Assembly: GCA_003508005.1 (NCBI GenBank)
Contig: DNUE01000063.1
Location: 1 to 31,758, forward strand
Source of the DNA: Desulfobulbaceae bacterium
GTDB lineage: Bacteria; Desulfobacterota; Desulfobulbia; Desulfobulbales; Desulfobulbaceae
Direction: 5' to 3'
Length of the DNA stretch: 31,758 nucleotides
A model generated the notes under the pieces. The model was not told the origin of the DNA, ran no database searches, and was given only the letters and a program-made list of their open reading frames with translations. This document shows, one piece after another, positions 1 through 8,037 of this stretch. The translations under genes were made by a program, and so were the position numbers. Numbering within the stretch: the stretch's first letter is position 1; each line of letters starts with the position of its first letter.

Positions 1-1185
1 TACTGGGGCGCCCCCATTCCGGTCATCCACTGTCCGGTCTGCGGCATCGTGCCGGTACCGGAAGAGCAGCTGCCGGTTGTGCTGCCCGGCACCGACGGTC
101 CTGACGGCAGCCACGCCCCGCTGCACCAGCAGGCGGATTTCATCGCCACCCCCTGCCCTTCCTGCGGGGGTGCTGCCCGGCGCGAGACCGACACCATGGA
201 CACCTTTGTCGAATCGTCCTGGTATTTCGCCCGCTACACCTGCCCCGACTGCGCCACCTCGCCGCTGGACGCTGGCCAGGCGCAGTACTGGCTGCCGGTA
301 GATCAGTACATCGGCGGCGTGGAGCACGCCATCCTTCACCTGCTCTATTCCCGCTTTTTCACGAAGGTCCTGCGCGACCTCGGGTACCTGGGCATTGACG
401 AGCCTTTCCAGAACCTGCTCACCCAGGGCATGGTGATCAAGGACGGGGCCAAGATGTCAAAATCCAAGGGCAATGTCGTTGACCCCAGCGAACTGATCGA
501 GCGTTACGGCGCGGACACGGTCCGGCTCTTCTCCCTGTTCGCCGCCCCGCCGGAACGCGATCTTGAATGGAATGCCCAAGGGGTTGATGGAGCCTCCCGC
601 TTTCTGAACAAGGTGTACCGGCTCGTCTATCCCCTTGTCCAGACCAGCGGCACACCGCCCTCCCTGCCGGCCCTGGAAAATTTAAACGAACCAAGCAGGG
701 TTCTGCTCCGCAAGTCCCATCAGACCATCAAAAAGGTAACGAACAGCATCGAGAGCAACTTCCACTTCAATACCGCCATCAGCGCGGTGATGGAGTTGGT
801 CAACCAGGCCTCATCCCTCGTCGCCGAGGGGAAGGAAGTTGATGCTGCCGTACTGCGCTTCTGTCTGGACACCAGCCTGCTCCTGCTCTTTCCCATGGTG
901 CCGCATTTCTGCGAGGAATTGTGGGAGATGACCGGGCATGACCGGTCCCTGGACCAGACTGCCTGGCCGACCTTCGATGCCGATGCCGCCCGGGAAGAAG
1001 CTATCACCATCATCGTCCAGGTGAACGGCAAGGTCCGCGCCCGCCTGGAGGTTGCCGCCGATACCGAGGACCAGGAACTGCAGCGCCTGGCCCTGGCGGA
1101 TGAGCGAATTCAAAAAAACCTTGCCGGCAAGGAACCCAAAAAAATCATTGTGGTTCAACGGAAACTTGTTAATATCGTTGTTTAA
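1..1185 (+). CDS. leuS: Leucyl-tRNA synthetase, C-terminal part (5' end outside window)
   Basis: This class I aminoacyl-tRNA synthetase attaches leucine to tRNA-Leu in the cytoplasm. The frame is open from base 1, so 394 C-terminal residues are visible and the catalytic N-terminus and editing domain lie upstream. The segment starts in YWGAPIPVIHCPVCG, continues through a Cys-rich zinc-type insertion (CPSC, CPDC) and a WYFARY segment, and has the class signature KMSKS at bases 451-465 followed by GNVVDP. An anticodon-binding helical domain follows, and the end (VNGKVRARLEV, then GKEPKKIIVV) is typical of LeuRS. The next gene, lptE, begins 43 bases after the stop, the same leuS-lptE order as in many proteobacteria. 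No frameshift is seen. Confidence 0.97.
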   Translation, partial: YWGAPIPVIHCPVCGIVPVPEEQLPVVLPGTDGPDGSHAPLHQQADFIATPCPSCGGAARRETDTMDTFVESSWYFARYTCPDCATSPLDAGQAQYWLPVDQYIGGVEHAILHLLYSRFFTKVLRDLGYLGIDEPFQNLLTQGMVIKDGAKMSKSKGNVVDPSELIERYGADTVRLFSLFAAPPERDLEWNAQGVDGASRFLNKVYRLVYPLVQTSGTPPSLPALENLNEPSRVLLRKSHQTIKKVTNSIESNFHFNTAISAVMELVNQASSLVAEGKEVDAAVLRFCLDTSLLLLFPMVPHFCEELWEMTGHDRSLDQTAWPTFDADAAREEAITIIVQVNGKVRARLEVAADTEDQELQRLALADERIQKNLAGKEPKKIIVVQRKLVNIVV

Positions 1186-1228
1186 TCAATCGGTTCTCAG
1201 TGAACAGACATCTACGAAGGAGCCCAGG

Positions 1229-1777
1229 GTGCGACGGACAACCATCATTTTCCTGATTCTTGCGGGCATTGCCGTCATATCCGGCGGCTGCGGCTATTAT
1301 TTTCCGCACGTGTACGAAGGACCGGCCAAGACAATCTACATGCCGAACTGGAAAAACCGCACCAGCCAGCTTGGTCTTGACTCAAAAATCTACCAGTCGC
1401 TGTCCCGCTGGTTTCAGAAATCCACAAGCATCAGGTTGACCAAGGACAAGAGCGAGGCCGACCTGATCCTGGCCGGCGAAATAATTGACATCGACCTGCC
1501 TAGTGTTTCCTGGGACAGGAATGCACGAGCCACCGAGGTGAAGGTGAAGCTGCAGGTGCGCTACGTCCTGAAGGATATCAAATCCGATGAAATCCTGTGG
1601 GAGGTCCCCCGCGAGTTGTGGACCGAAGACTACGGCACGGGTCGCTTTTCCCTGAACATAGCGGAGAACGAGCAGGAGGCCCTGCTCCAGATCCTGAAGG
1701 ACATGTCGGAACGGATCTACCTTGGCACCTTGGACAGACTGCGCGAGAAAACAACCCCCGCTCCCGCAAAACAATAG
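1229..1777 (+). CDS. lptE: LPS-assembly lipoprotein LptE
   Basis: Probable outer-membrane lipoprotein of 182 residues that, in the known family, plugs the LptD barrel and helps insert lipopolysaccharide in the outer leaflet. The frame is open further upstream into leuS, but GTG at 1229 is preferred: an AAGGAG ribosome site lies at 1217-1222 and the product then starts with a short basic stretch, a hydrophobic segment and a lipobox ending at Cys21 (ISGGC). The body carries the usual LptE layout: an early PNWKNRT segment, a region rich in charged residues around EADLILAGEI, then WEVPRELWTEDYGTGRFSLN and a C-terminal helix. Position directly after leuS supports the call; the holA gene that follows in E. 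coli is absent here. The family is weakly conserved, so the assignment leans on context. Confidence 0.8.
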   Translation: MRRTTIIFLILAGIAVISGGCGYYFPHVYEGPAKTIYMPNWKNRTSQLGLDSKIYQSLSRWFQKSTSIRLTKDKSEADLILAGEIIDIDLPSVSWDRNARATEVKVKLQVRYVLKDIKSDEILWEVPRELWTEDYGTGRFSLNIAENEQEALLQILKDMSERIYLGTLDRLREKTTPAPAKQ

Positions 1778-1830
1778 GGTGAAAGACCGCCAGGCCGGGG
1801 AAAAACTAATCAGCCTGATATCGATCAATA

Positions 1831-1868
1831 AAAAAGGTGCTGCGGCAGTTTGCCGAGCACCTTTTTTT
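1831..1868. terminator. Bidirectional intrinsic terminator between lptE and tkt
   Basis: An A-tract, a stem GGTGCT/AGCACC extended by CGGCA/TGCCG around a three-base loop, and a run of seven T. Because both flanks are A/T tracts it can end transcription from lptE (+) and from the convergent transketolase gene (-), whose stop is at 1887. Confidence 0.85.
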
Positions 1869-1886
1869 AATTCTATCCGGATTTCT

Positions 1887-3824
1887 TTACTTCAGCAGAC
1901 TTTTTGCCGCGGCGGCAATTGATTTCGGATCGAGCCCCTGCTCGGCGTACAGTTCAGCCGGCTTGCCGGAGCTGGCGTAATGGCTGACGCCGAGGCGCTT
2001 CATCTTTGCCCCGATTCCGCGGTCCATCAGGGCCACGGCTGCACTGGCGCCCAGCCCGCTGGCCACATGATGATCCTCCACCGTGAGCAGCGGCCCGAGC
2101 AGGGCCGCCTCTGCCAAGCTCTCCTCGTCCAGCGGCAGCAGGGAGGCCATGTTCAGCACCCCGGCAGATACTCCCTCCTGCCGAAGTAAATCCCAGGCCT
2201 GAATTACCGCCGGCACCATCGCCCCATAGGAAACGATGGTCAGGTCCGTCCCGCGACGCAGCCAGTCTGCCCGGCCTGGCGTAAACAGGTAATCGGCGCC
2301 GTAGAAGACCTTGCCCTGCTCATCGGTGATGACCGGGGTGATGGAACGGCCCATGCCGACAAAATGGTTGCCCGGAGTCATCGCGATATGGCGAATGATC
2401 CGGTCGGTCTGGTTGGGGTCGGCGGGCATGAACACGGAAAAGCGGAAATAATTCTTCATCAGCCCCAGGTAATCGATGCATTGATGGGTCGGCCCGTCCT
2501 CGCCCACGTCAAGGCCGACATGGGTGGCGACGACCTTCAGGTTGGTGTGGTTGAAATCAGATAAGCGGTTCTGGTTATAGACCTCGGATACCGCGAAGGC
2601 GCCGAAGGTCGAGAAAAAGGTGACCAGGTCCTCCCGGCTGAGCGCTCCCGACATGCCGGCGGCATGATGTTCCTGGATACCGGCCTCGATATAGGCCTTT
2701 GGGCTGTGCTTGCGGAATCCGCCCATTTTCACCGACCCCTCCAGGTCACAGGAGACGCCGACGATCCTGGGATTGGCCGCATCGCTATTATTGGCCTCGG
2801 CCAGACTCTGCAAGGCATTGCCGAAGGCGGAGCGGTTGTCGGTCTTCTTGTCGGCCTCATAGACGATGGGAGAACCCTGATTTATCCGCGGATAGAGGGA
2901 AAGGGAGGCCATGATGGTGTCGGTACGAACCGGCTCCTGGCGTTTTTTCTGCCACTCGGCAAAGTCGTTGACCACCCCCAGTTCGTTCAGGGCCTGTTCC
3001 AGCTGCTCCTGCTTGAGGGGGGAGCCGTGATACTTGGCCAGGTTCTCCATGAAGGAGACGCCCTTGCCCATGACCGTGCGCGCCACGATCACCGTGGGCA
3101 GGCCGCTTCGGTTGCGGTAGGCCTCGGCCAGGGCTTTGAAGATCGCATTGACGTCGTGCCCGTCCGCCAGGTACCTGACCTGCCAACCCAGGGCGCTGTA
3201 CAGGGCACGGATGGACTGGGGCATGATCTCCTCGGTATCGCCGCAGATTTGCAGGTGGTTGCGGTCCACCAGCACGGTCAGGTTATCCAGCTGGTACTTG
3301 CGAGCAAAACGGATGGCCTCCGCCACCTGGCCCTTCTGGTGCTCGCCGTCGCCGGTCAGGCAGAACACCCGGTTGTCCAGGTGCTTCATCTTGAAGGCAA
3401 GGGCCATGCCCACGGCCGCGGAAATGCCCTGCCCCAGGTTGCCGGTATCCCACTCGACCCCGGGCGCAATATACTCGACATGGCCGGGAAACCCGGAACC
3501 GGTGCGGCGGAACCCGCTGAGAAAATCATCCTCGGTAAAATAGCCGTATTCGGCCAGGGTGCTGTACACCCCCGGCGAGATGTGGCCCATGCTGACCACC
3601 ACCCGGTCGCGGCCGGCAAAACGCGGATCTTCCGGTTTGTGCTTGATGAGGCCGTAGGTCACCAGGAGCATGTCCAGCGCGGAGAGCGATCCACCCGGAT
3701 GTCCTGAAGCTGCGAGGGTGGTGGAGAGAAGGATGCGGCGGGCGCACCTGGTGCGCATCTCGCGAAGGGCGCTGATCTCGTCAGGCGACAACTGTGGCTT
3801 GTTCACATCGAGGTGCAGGGTCAT
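1887..3824 (-). CDS. tkt: Transketolase
   Basis: Thiamine-diphosphate enzyme of 645 residues that moves two-carbon ketol units between sugar phosphates in the non-oxidative pentose phosphate pathway. The N-terminal pyrophosphate domain shows SGHPGGSLSALDML (residues 40-53) and the ThDP/metal motif from GDGEHQKGQ (158-166) to Asn189. The middle pyrimidine domain has IQEHH with the likely catalytic Glu385 and GEDGPTH at 441-447; a C-terminal transketolase domain follows (MASLLPLDEESL, EDHHVASGLG). Both halves are fused in one chain of normal length, unlike the split enzymes of some bacteria and archaea. The IQEHH segment differs from the E. coli form and is closer to that of DXS and split enzymes, so substrate range is less certain than the family. 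GGAG precedes the ATG at 3824. Confidence 0.93.
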   Translation of the reverse strand: MTLHLDVNKPQLSPDEISALREMRTRCARRILLSTTLAASGHPGGSLSALDMLLVTYGLIKHKPEDPRFAGRDRVVVSMGHISPGVYSTLAEYGYFTEDDFLSGFRRTGSGFPGHVEYIAPGVEWDTGNLGQGISAAVGMALAFKMKHLDNRVFCLTGDGEHQKGQVAEAIRFARKYQLDNLTVLVDRNHLQICGDTEEIMPQSIRALYSALGWQVRYLADGHDVNAIFKALAEAYRNRSGLPTVIVARTVMGKGVSFMENLAKYHGSPLKQEQLEQALNELGVVNDFAEWQKKRQEPVRTDTIMASLSLYPRINQGSPIVYEADKKTDNRSAFGNALQSLAEANNSDAANPRIVGVSCDLEGSVKMGGFRKHSPKAYIEAGIQEHHAAGMSGALSREDLVTFFSTFGAFAVSEVYNQNRLSDFNHTNLKVVATHVGLDVGEDGPTHQCIDYLGLMKNYFRFSVFMPADPNQTDRIIRHIAMTPGNHFVGMGRSITPVITDEQGKVFYGADYLFTPGRADWLRRGTDLTIVSYGAMVPAVIQAWDLLRQEGVSAGVLNMASLLPLDEESLAEAALLGPLLTVEDHHVASGLGASAAVALMDRGIGAKMKRLGVSHYASSGKPAELYAEQGLDPKSIAAAAKSLLK

Positions 3825-3922
3825 GACTGGCTCCGTAAAAGCGTTCGACCTGGTCTTTGTGCAATCTGCGAGAAAAACAGAGAGGGTGCGGCGATATCAC
3901 CCGTGGCAAAAATATGCAAATC

Positions 3923-3950
3923 GTTATAATACACTGGCACAGAATAACAA
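3923..3950. promoter_or_regulatory. Overlapping divergent promoters for tkt and dusB
   Basis: On the minus strand TTGTTA (3950-3945) and TATAAC (3928-3923) are separated by 16 bases, giving a start about 90 bases before tkt. On the plus strand a perfect TATAAT lies at 3925-3930, sharing the same bases, about 65 bases before dusB; its -35 is weak (TGGCAA at 3904-3909, 15-base spacer). The near-symmetric GTTATAAT element could therefore serve as -10 for both directions. Prediction by eye only. Confidence 0.5.
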
Positions 3951-3996
3951 CAGGAAAATGGTCCTGCCCACCTCTCCCTTCCCCCATGAGGGATTT

Positions 3997-4920
3997 ATGC
4001 AACTTGGCTCAGTTCCATTACAATCTCCCTTCATTCTTGCCCCGCTGGCCGGGTACACGGACGTCTCGTTCCGGCTGCTCTGCCGCGAGCAGGGTGCGGG
4101 CCTCTGCTATTCCGAAATGATCAGCTGCCATGGTCTGGTCTATGGCCAGGAGCAGACCCGCGAACTCCTTGCCACGGTGCCGGAGGAGCGGCCGGTGGCC
4201 TTCCAGCTGTTTGGCAGCGACCCGCAGGTCATGGGCGAGGCCGCCGCCATTATCAGCCGCAGCCCCATCGATGCCATCGACATCAACATGGGCTGCCCGG
4301 TCCGCAAGGTGACCAGAAAAGGGGCTGGCGTTGCGCTGATGAAGAATTTTTCGCTGGCCGAGGCGATCATCCGCTCGGTCTGCGTCAATACCTCCCTGCC
4401 GGTGAGCGTGAAATTTCGCAGCGGCGTGCAGCAGGAGGCGATCATCGCCTCCGATTTTGCCAGGATGGCAGAAGGTGCCGGAGCCTCAGCCTTGATCGTG
4501 CACGGCCGGACCTGGTCCCAGGGCTTCGGCGGCACTGCCGACTGGCAGGTGATCGCCCAGGTCAGGAAGAGCGTTTCCGTGCCGGTGATCGGCAACGGTG
4601 ACATCCTCACCTACCAGGACGGCCTGCGAATGATGACCGAAACCGGTTGCGACGCGGTCATGATCGGCCGCGGCGCCCTGGGCAATCCCTGGGTCTTCAA
4701 GGCCGAGGGGCGCCCACCGACCCTGGCCGCCAGAAAACCGGTCATCCTCCGTCACCTTGCCCTGATCGAGCGCTTCCTGCCGGAACGCAAGGCGGTGTTC
4801 AAAAGCAAGCACCATCTTGCCCGCTATCTTTGCGGCCTGCCGGGAGCAACCCGGCTTCGCCGGCAAATCACCGGCTGCACCACCCTCGCCGAACTCAGAT
4901 CCATCCTCGAAGAACAGTAA
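3997..4920 (+). CDS. dusB: tRNA-dihydrouridine synthase (DusB type)
   Basis: FMN- and NADPH-dependent enzyme of 307 residues that reduces specific uridines in the tRNA D-loop to dihydrouridine. The frame stays open upstream to 3670, but that extension is not Dus-like; ATG at 3997 has a GAGG site at 3988-3991 and places the conserved APLAGYTDVSFR segment at residues 15-26. The catalytic cysteine is Cys100 in the INMGCPVRKV motif, the same position as in E. coli DusB. FMN/phosphate-binding elements are VKFRSG, HGRT and IGNGDI followed by MIGRGALGNPW. The FGGTADW segment corresponds to the SGKADW-type motif of the family. DusB is the best match by motif, but DusA/DusC cannot be excluded by eye. 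It is transcribed away from tkt and appears to be monocistronic. Confidence 0.92.
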   Translation: MQLGSVPLQSPFILAPLAGYTDVSFRLLCREQGAGLCYSEMISCHGLVYGQEQTRELLATVPEERPVAFQLFGSDPQVMGEAAAIISRSPIDAIDINMGCPVRKVTRKGAGVALMKNFSLAEAIIRSVCVNTSLPVSVKFRSGVQQEAIIASDFARMAEGAGASALIVHGRTWSQGFGGTADWQVIAQVRKSVSVPVIGNGDILTYQDGLRMMTETGCDAVMIGRGALGNPWVFKAEGRPPTLAARKPVILRHLALIERFLPERKAVFKSKHHLARYLCGLPGATRLRRQITGCTTLAELRSILEEQ

Positions 4921-5126
4921 CTTGATCGATTAATGTGCCAATGTGTTATTCTTTGTAGGATTTCCCGCAAGTTTCGTGTAAAAAGACACCTATTTTGTGC
5001 ACCTGTGGAAACAGGCCTGCTGATAACGCGAGCCAGTTGCATTCCGGCGTATACCGAGCAACCTGGCCTTTCCTGTTCCCGCACAATTATCTCCTGCGTT
5101 GGAGCCAATTCACAAGGAGCAAGCGT

Positions 5127-6263
5127 ATGAAAATTGCGGTTATGAAGGAAAACCTCCAGGGTGAGTTGCGGATCCCGCTTATCCCGCAAACCGTTGAAAA
5201 GCTGGTCAAGCTCGGGGCAGAGGTTGAAATTGAAGCCGGACTTGGGCACATCTGCCGTTTAGCAGACGAGGCCTATGCAAAAGTCGGCGCCAGGATCAGC
5301 CCGTCGCGGGAAGGGCTACTGAAGGGCGCGGACCTCGTCCTGCGCCTGCGCAAACCGCCCCGCGAGGATGTGTTGTTGATGAAAAAGGGGTGCGTTCACA
5401 TCAGCTACCTTGATCCCTTCCGGGAGGTCGAGCTGGTGGATGAACTGGCTGCCGCCGGCATCAGCGCGGTCAGCCTGGAGATGCTGCCCCGGACCACCCT
5501 GGCACAGAAAATGGACGTTCTCAGTTCTCAGGCCAACCTGGGCGGCTATGTGTCGGTTATCCTGGCCGCCGAGCAGCTGGACAAGGTCTTTCCGATGATG
5601 ACCACCCCGGCGGGCACCATCAAGCCGGCTCGGGTGTTCATCATTGGCGTCGGCGTCGCCGGCCTGCAGGCTATCGCCACATCCCGCCGGCTCGGCGCCC
5701 GGGTCGAGGCCTTTGACACCAGGCCGGTTGTTGAGGAACAGGTCAAGTCCCTGGGGGCAAAGTTCGTCAAGATCGATCTGGGCGAAACCGGCCAGACCAA
5801 AGACGGCTACGCCAAGGCGCTGACCCCGGCGCAGATGCAGTTGCAGAAGGAGGGCATGGCCAAGGCCTGCGCCCAGGCAGACGTGGTCATCACCACCGCC
5901 CAGCTCTTCGGCCGCCCGGCGCCGCGGATCATCGATCGAGCAATGATCGCCCAAATGCAGCCGGGCAGCGTTATCGTCGACATGGCCGTGGAGACCGGGG
6001 GCAATGTTGAGGGCTCTGAAGTGGACAGAATCGTCGAGGTCGAAGGCGTCAAGGTGATCGGCCTGGGCAACCTGCCCGGCAGGGTGGCCCAGACCGCCAG
6101 CCAGATGTATTCAGCCAACATCGGCAACTTTGTCGCCCATTTCTGGGGAAAGAAGGACAATGCCTTCTGCCTGAAACTTGATGACGAGATTATCAAGGGG
6201 GCCCTCATTACCCACGGCGGGGCGATTGTCAATGAAATGTACAAAAAAATCATGAAAAAGTGA
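5127..6263 (+). CDS. pntAA: NAD(P) transhydrogenase subunit alpha part 1 (NAD-binding)
   Basis: Cytoplasmic NAD(H)-binding subunit (domain I, 378 residues) of proton-translocating transhydrogenase, which drives NADPH formation from NADH with the proton gradient. ATG at 5127 is chosen because of the AAGGAG at 5114-5119 and the typical N-terminus MKIAVMKEN; the longer open frame from 4995 has no family features. A Rossmann glycine pattern GVGVAG is at residues 174-179, with the acidic residue after the second strand in FDTRP (Asp197). The split into pntAA and a tiny pntAB follows the Rhodospirillum rubrum pattern, not the fused E. coli PntA. It resembles alanine dehydrogenase in sequence, but the two following genes settle the identity. 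The 206 bases upstream hold no convincing promoter. Confidence 0.95.
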   Translation: MKIAVMKENLQGELRIPLIPQTVEKLVKLGAEVEIEAGLGHICRLADEAYAKVGARISPSREGLLKGADLVLRLRKPPREDVLLMKKGCVHISYLDPFREVELVDELAAAGISAVSLEMLPRTTLAQKMDVLSSQANLGGYVSVILAAEQLDKVFPMMTTPAGTIKPARVFIIGVGVAGLQAIATSRRLGARVEAFDTRPVVEEQVKSLGAKFVKIDLGETGQTKDGYAKALTPAQMQLQKEGMAKACAQADVVITTAQLFGRPAPRIIDRAMIAQMQPGSVIVDMAVETGGNVEGSEVDRIVEVEGVKVIGLGNLPGRVAQTASQMYSANIGNFVAHFWGKKDNAFCLKLDDEIIKGALITHGGAIVNEMYKKIMKK

Positions 6264-6270
6264 GGAAGTT

Positions 6271-6564
6271 ATGGAAGCCGTTTTCTTAACCTTTGTTTTT
6301 GTTCTGTCCATATTCCTGGGTTTTGAGCTCATCTCCAAGGTTCCGTCCACCCTGCATACTCCGCTGATGTCGGGCTCCAACGCCATTTCGGGCATCACGA
6401 TGATCGGTGCCATCGCCTCCCTGAAGAGCGAGCACCACGCCCTCGCTATTTTTCTCGGCACCCTGGCCGTAACATTTGCCACCATCAACGTGGTCGGAGG
6501 TTATGCGGTGACCGACAGGATGCTTGAAATGTTCAAGAAGAAAGACCAGGGAGACGCGAAATGA
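6271..6564 (+). CDS. pntAB: NAD(P) transhydrogenase subunit alpha part 2 (membrane)
   Basis: Small membrane subunit (97 residues) forming part of the proton-conducting domain II of the transhydrogenase. Three hydrophobic helices are visible, at roughly residues 3-20, 38-52 and 58-80, with the conserved HTPLMSGSNAISG stretch between the first two. It starts seven bases after the pntAA stop, and its GAGG ribosome site overlaps that stop codon. Its own stop overlaps the pntB start (ATGA), so the three subunits are translationally coupled. Confidence 0.96.
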   Translation: MEAVFLTFVFVLSIFLGFELISKVPSTLHTPLMSGSNAISGITMIGAIASLKSEHHALAIFLGTLAVTFATINVVGGYAVTDRMLEMFKKKDQGDAK

Positions 6565-7943
6565 GCCTTTCCTTCCTTGCCATCAACTTTGTCTATGTCA
6601 TCTCGGCCGCCCTGTTCATTTTCGGGCTGAAGATGCTCAGCTCCCCTGCCACCGCGAGGAAAGGCAACCTGGTATCGGCGGCGGGCATGCTGCTGGCGAT
6701 CATCGCCACCCTCTTCGCCCAGGGTCTCGATTTCAAATGGATTCTCCTCGGGGTGGTCATCGGCTCTGCCGTAGGCCTGTTCGCCGCCTACAAGGTGGAA
6801 ATGACCTCCATACCCGAAATGGTCGCCCTGTTCAACGGGTTCGGCGGCCTGTCCAGCCTGCTGCTTGCATGGGCCGAATACCAGCAGAACCCTGACTTGA
6901 GTGTCTTTATCGGCATTGTCGCCGCACTGTCCGCCTTTATCGGCGGCGTGACCTTTTCCGGCAGCATAGTGGCCTTCGGCAAGCTGAGCGAGATGATCCC
7001 GAGCAAGCCTGTGCTCTTCAGCGGACAGCACCTGATCAATGGCGCCATCCTTCTGGCTGCCATTCTGGCTGCCGTTATGTTCGCGGTGAATGCTGACGGC
7101 CTCTACGGCATATTCATCCTTATCGTCATCATTGCCCTGGTCTTCGGCGTCACCTCGGTGATCCCCATCGGCGGGGCTGACATGCCGGTAGTCATCTCTC
7201 TGTTGAACAGTTATTCAGGGCTGGCCGCCTGCGCAGCGGGATTCGTCATCGGCAATAACATTTTGATCGTCGCGGGCTCCCTGGTCGGAGCGAGCGGCAT
7301 CATCCTCACCAAGATCATGTGCAAGGCCATGAACCGTTCCCTGGCCAACGTCCTCTTTTCTGGATTTGGCGCGACTACCAGCAAGGCCAGGGGTGACGGG
7401 CCGGAGGGCGAAGTCAGGCCGGCTTCGGCAGAGGATGTCTTCTACATCCTCGAGGCTGCCGACTCGGTGGCCTTTGTCCCCGGCTACGGCCTGGCAGTAG
7501 CCCAGGCCCAGCATGTGACCAAGGAGCTTGGCGACCTGCTGGAGGCAAACGGCGCCGAAGTCATGTATGCCATCCACCCGGTGGCCGGCCGGATGCCAGG
7601 GCATATGAACGTCCTCCTGGCCGAGGCGAATGTCCCCTACGACCAGCTGATCGAGATGGATGACATCAATTCGCGGATGGACTCCATCGATGTCTGCGTA
7701 GTCATCGGCGCCAACGACGTGGTCAACCCCGCGGCCCTGAACGATGAAAACAGTTCAATCTACGGCATGCCCATCATCGAAACCCATCGGGCGAGGACGG
7801 TCATCGTCTTGAAAAGGTCGATGAAACCGGGGTTTGCCGGGATCGAAAACGCCCTGTTCTACGGTGAAAACACCCGGATGTACTTTGGCGATGCCAAGGC
7901 CTCCATCCAGGCACTGGTGGCTGAATTCAAAAAGGCAGACTGA
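6561..7943 (+). CDS. pntB: NAD(P) transhydrogenase subunit beta
   Basis: The beta subunit (460 residues) supplies the rest of the transmembrane proton channel and the NADP(H)-binding domain III. The first 260 residues are a series of hydrophobic helices including the conserved segments GSIVAFGKLSEM and NSYSGLAA. The C-terminal domain carries the NADP fingerprint VPGYGLAVAQAQH, then HPVAGRMPGHMNVLLAEA and VCVVIGANDVVNPAA, all hallmarks of PntB. It overlaps pntAB by four bases. With pntAA and pntAB it makes a complete enzyme, so the cell can probably make NADPH from NADH at the expense of the ion gradient. Confidence 0.97.
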   Translation: MSLSFLAINFVYVISAALFIFGLKMLSSPATARKGNLVSAAGMLLAIIATLFAQGLDFKWILLGVVIGSAVGLFAAYKVEMTSIPEMVALFNGFGGLSSLLLAWAEYQQNPDLSVFIGIVAALSAFIGGVTFSGSIVAFGKLSEMIPSKPVLFSGQHLINGAILLAAILAAVMFAVNADGLYGIFILIVIIALVFGVTSVIPIGGADMPVVISLLNSYSGLAACAAGFVIGNNILIVAGSLVGASGIILTKIMCKAMNRSLANVLFSGFGATTSKARGDGPEGEVRPASAEDVFYILEAADSVAFVPGYGLAVAQAQHVTKELGDLLEANGAEVMYAIHPVAGRMPGHMNVLLAEANVPYDQLIEMDDINSRMDSIDVCVVIGANDVVNPAALNDENSSIYGMPIIETHRARTVIVLKRSMKPGFAGIENALFYGENTRMYFGDAKASIQALVAEFKKAD

Positions 7944-7971
7944 TCCATTAACCTGAAGGGGCAAGATCGTA

Positions 7972-7989
7972 CGGAAACAGGAATTTCCG
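7972..7989. other. Short hairpin between convergent genes
   Basis: CGGAAA and TTTCCG surround the six-base loop CAGGAA in the 94-base gap between pntB (+) and the caspase-like gene (-). No T-run follows on either strand, so it is only a possible weak or factor-assisted end point. Confidence 0.25.
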
Positions 7990-8037
7990 CCAACCCTGCG
8001 GTTCAGGGCCCCCACCGCTTTCATGTCTCGCCTTCTG

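Noticed and set aside
1052..1228. Upstream extension of the lptE frame into leuS
   Set aside because: It would add 59 residues before the lipoprotein signal; the GTG at 1229 has a proper ribosome site and gives a correct lipobox position.
2664..3707. A 347-codon plus-strand frame opposite transketolase
   Set aside because: Shadow of tkt; no start signal and no recognisable domain.
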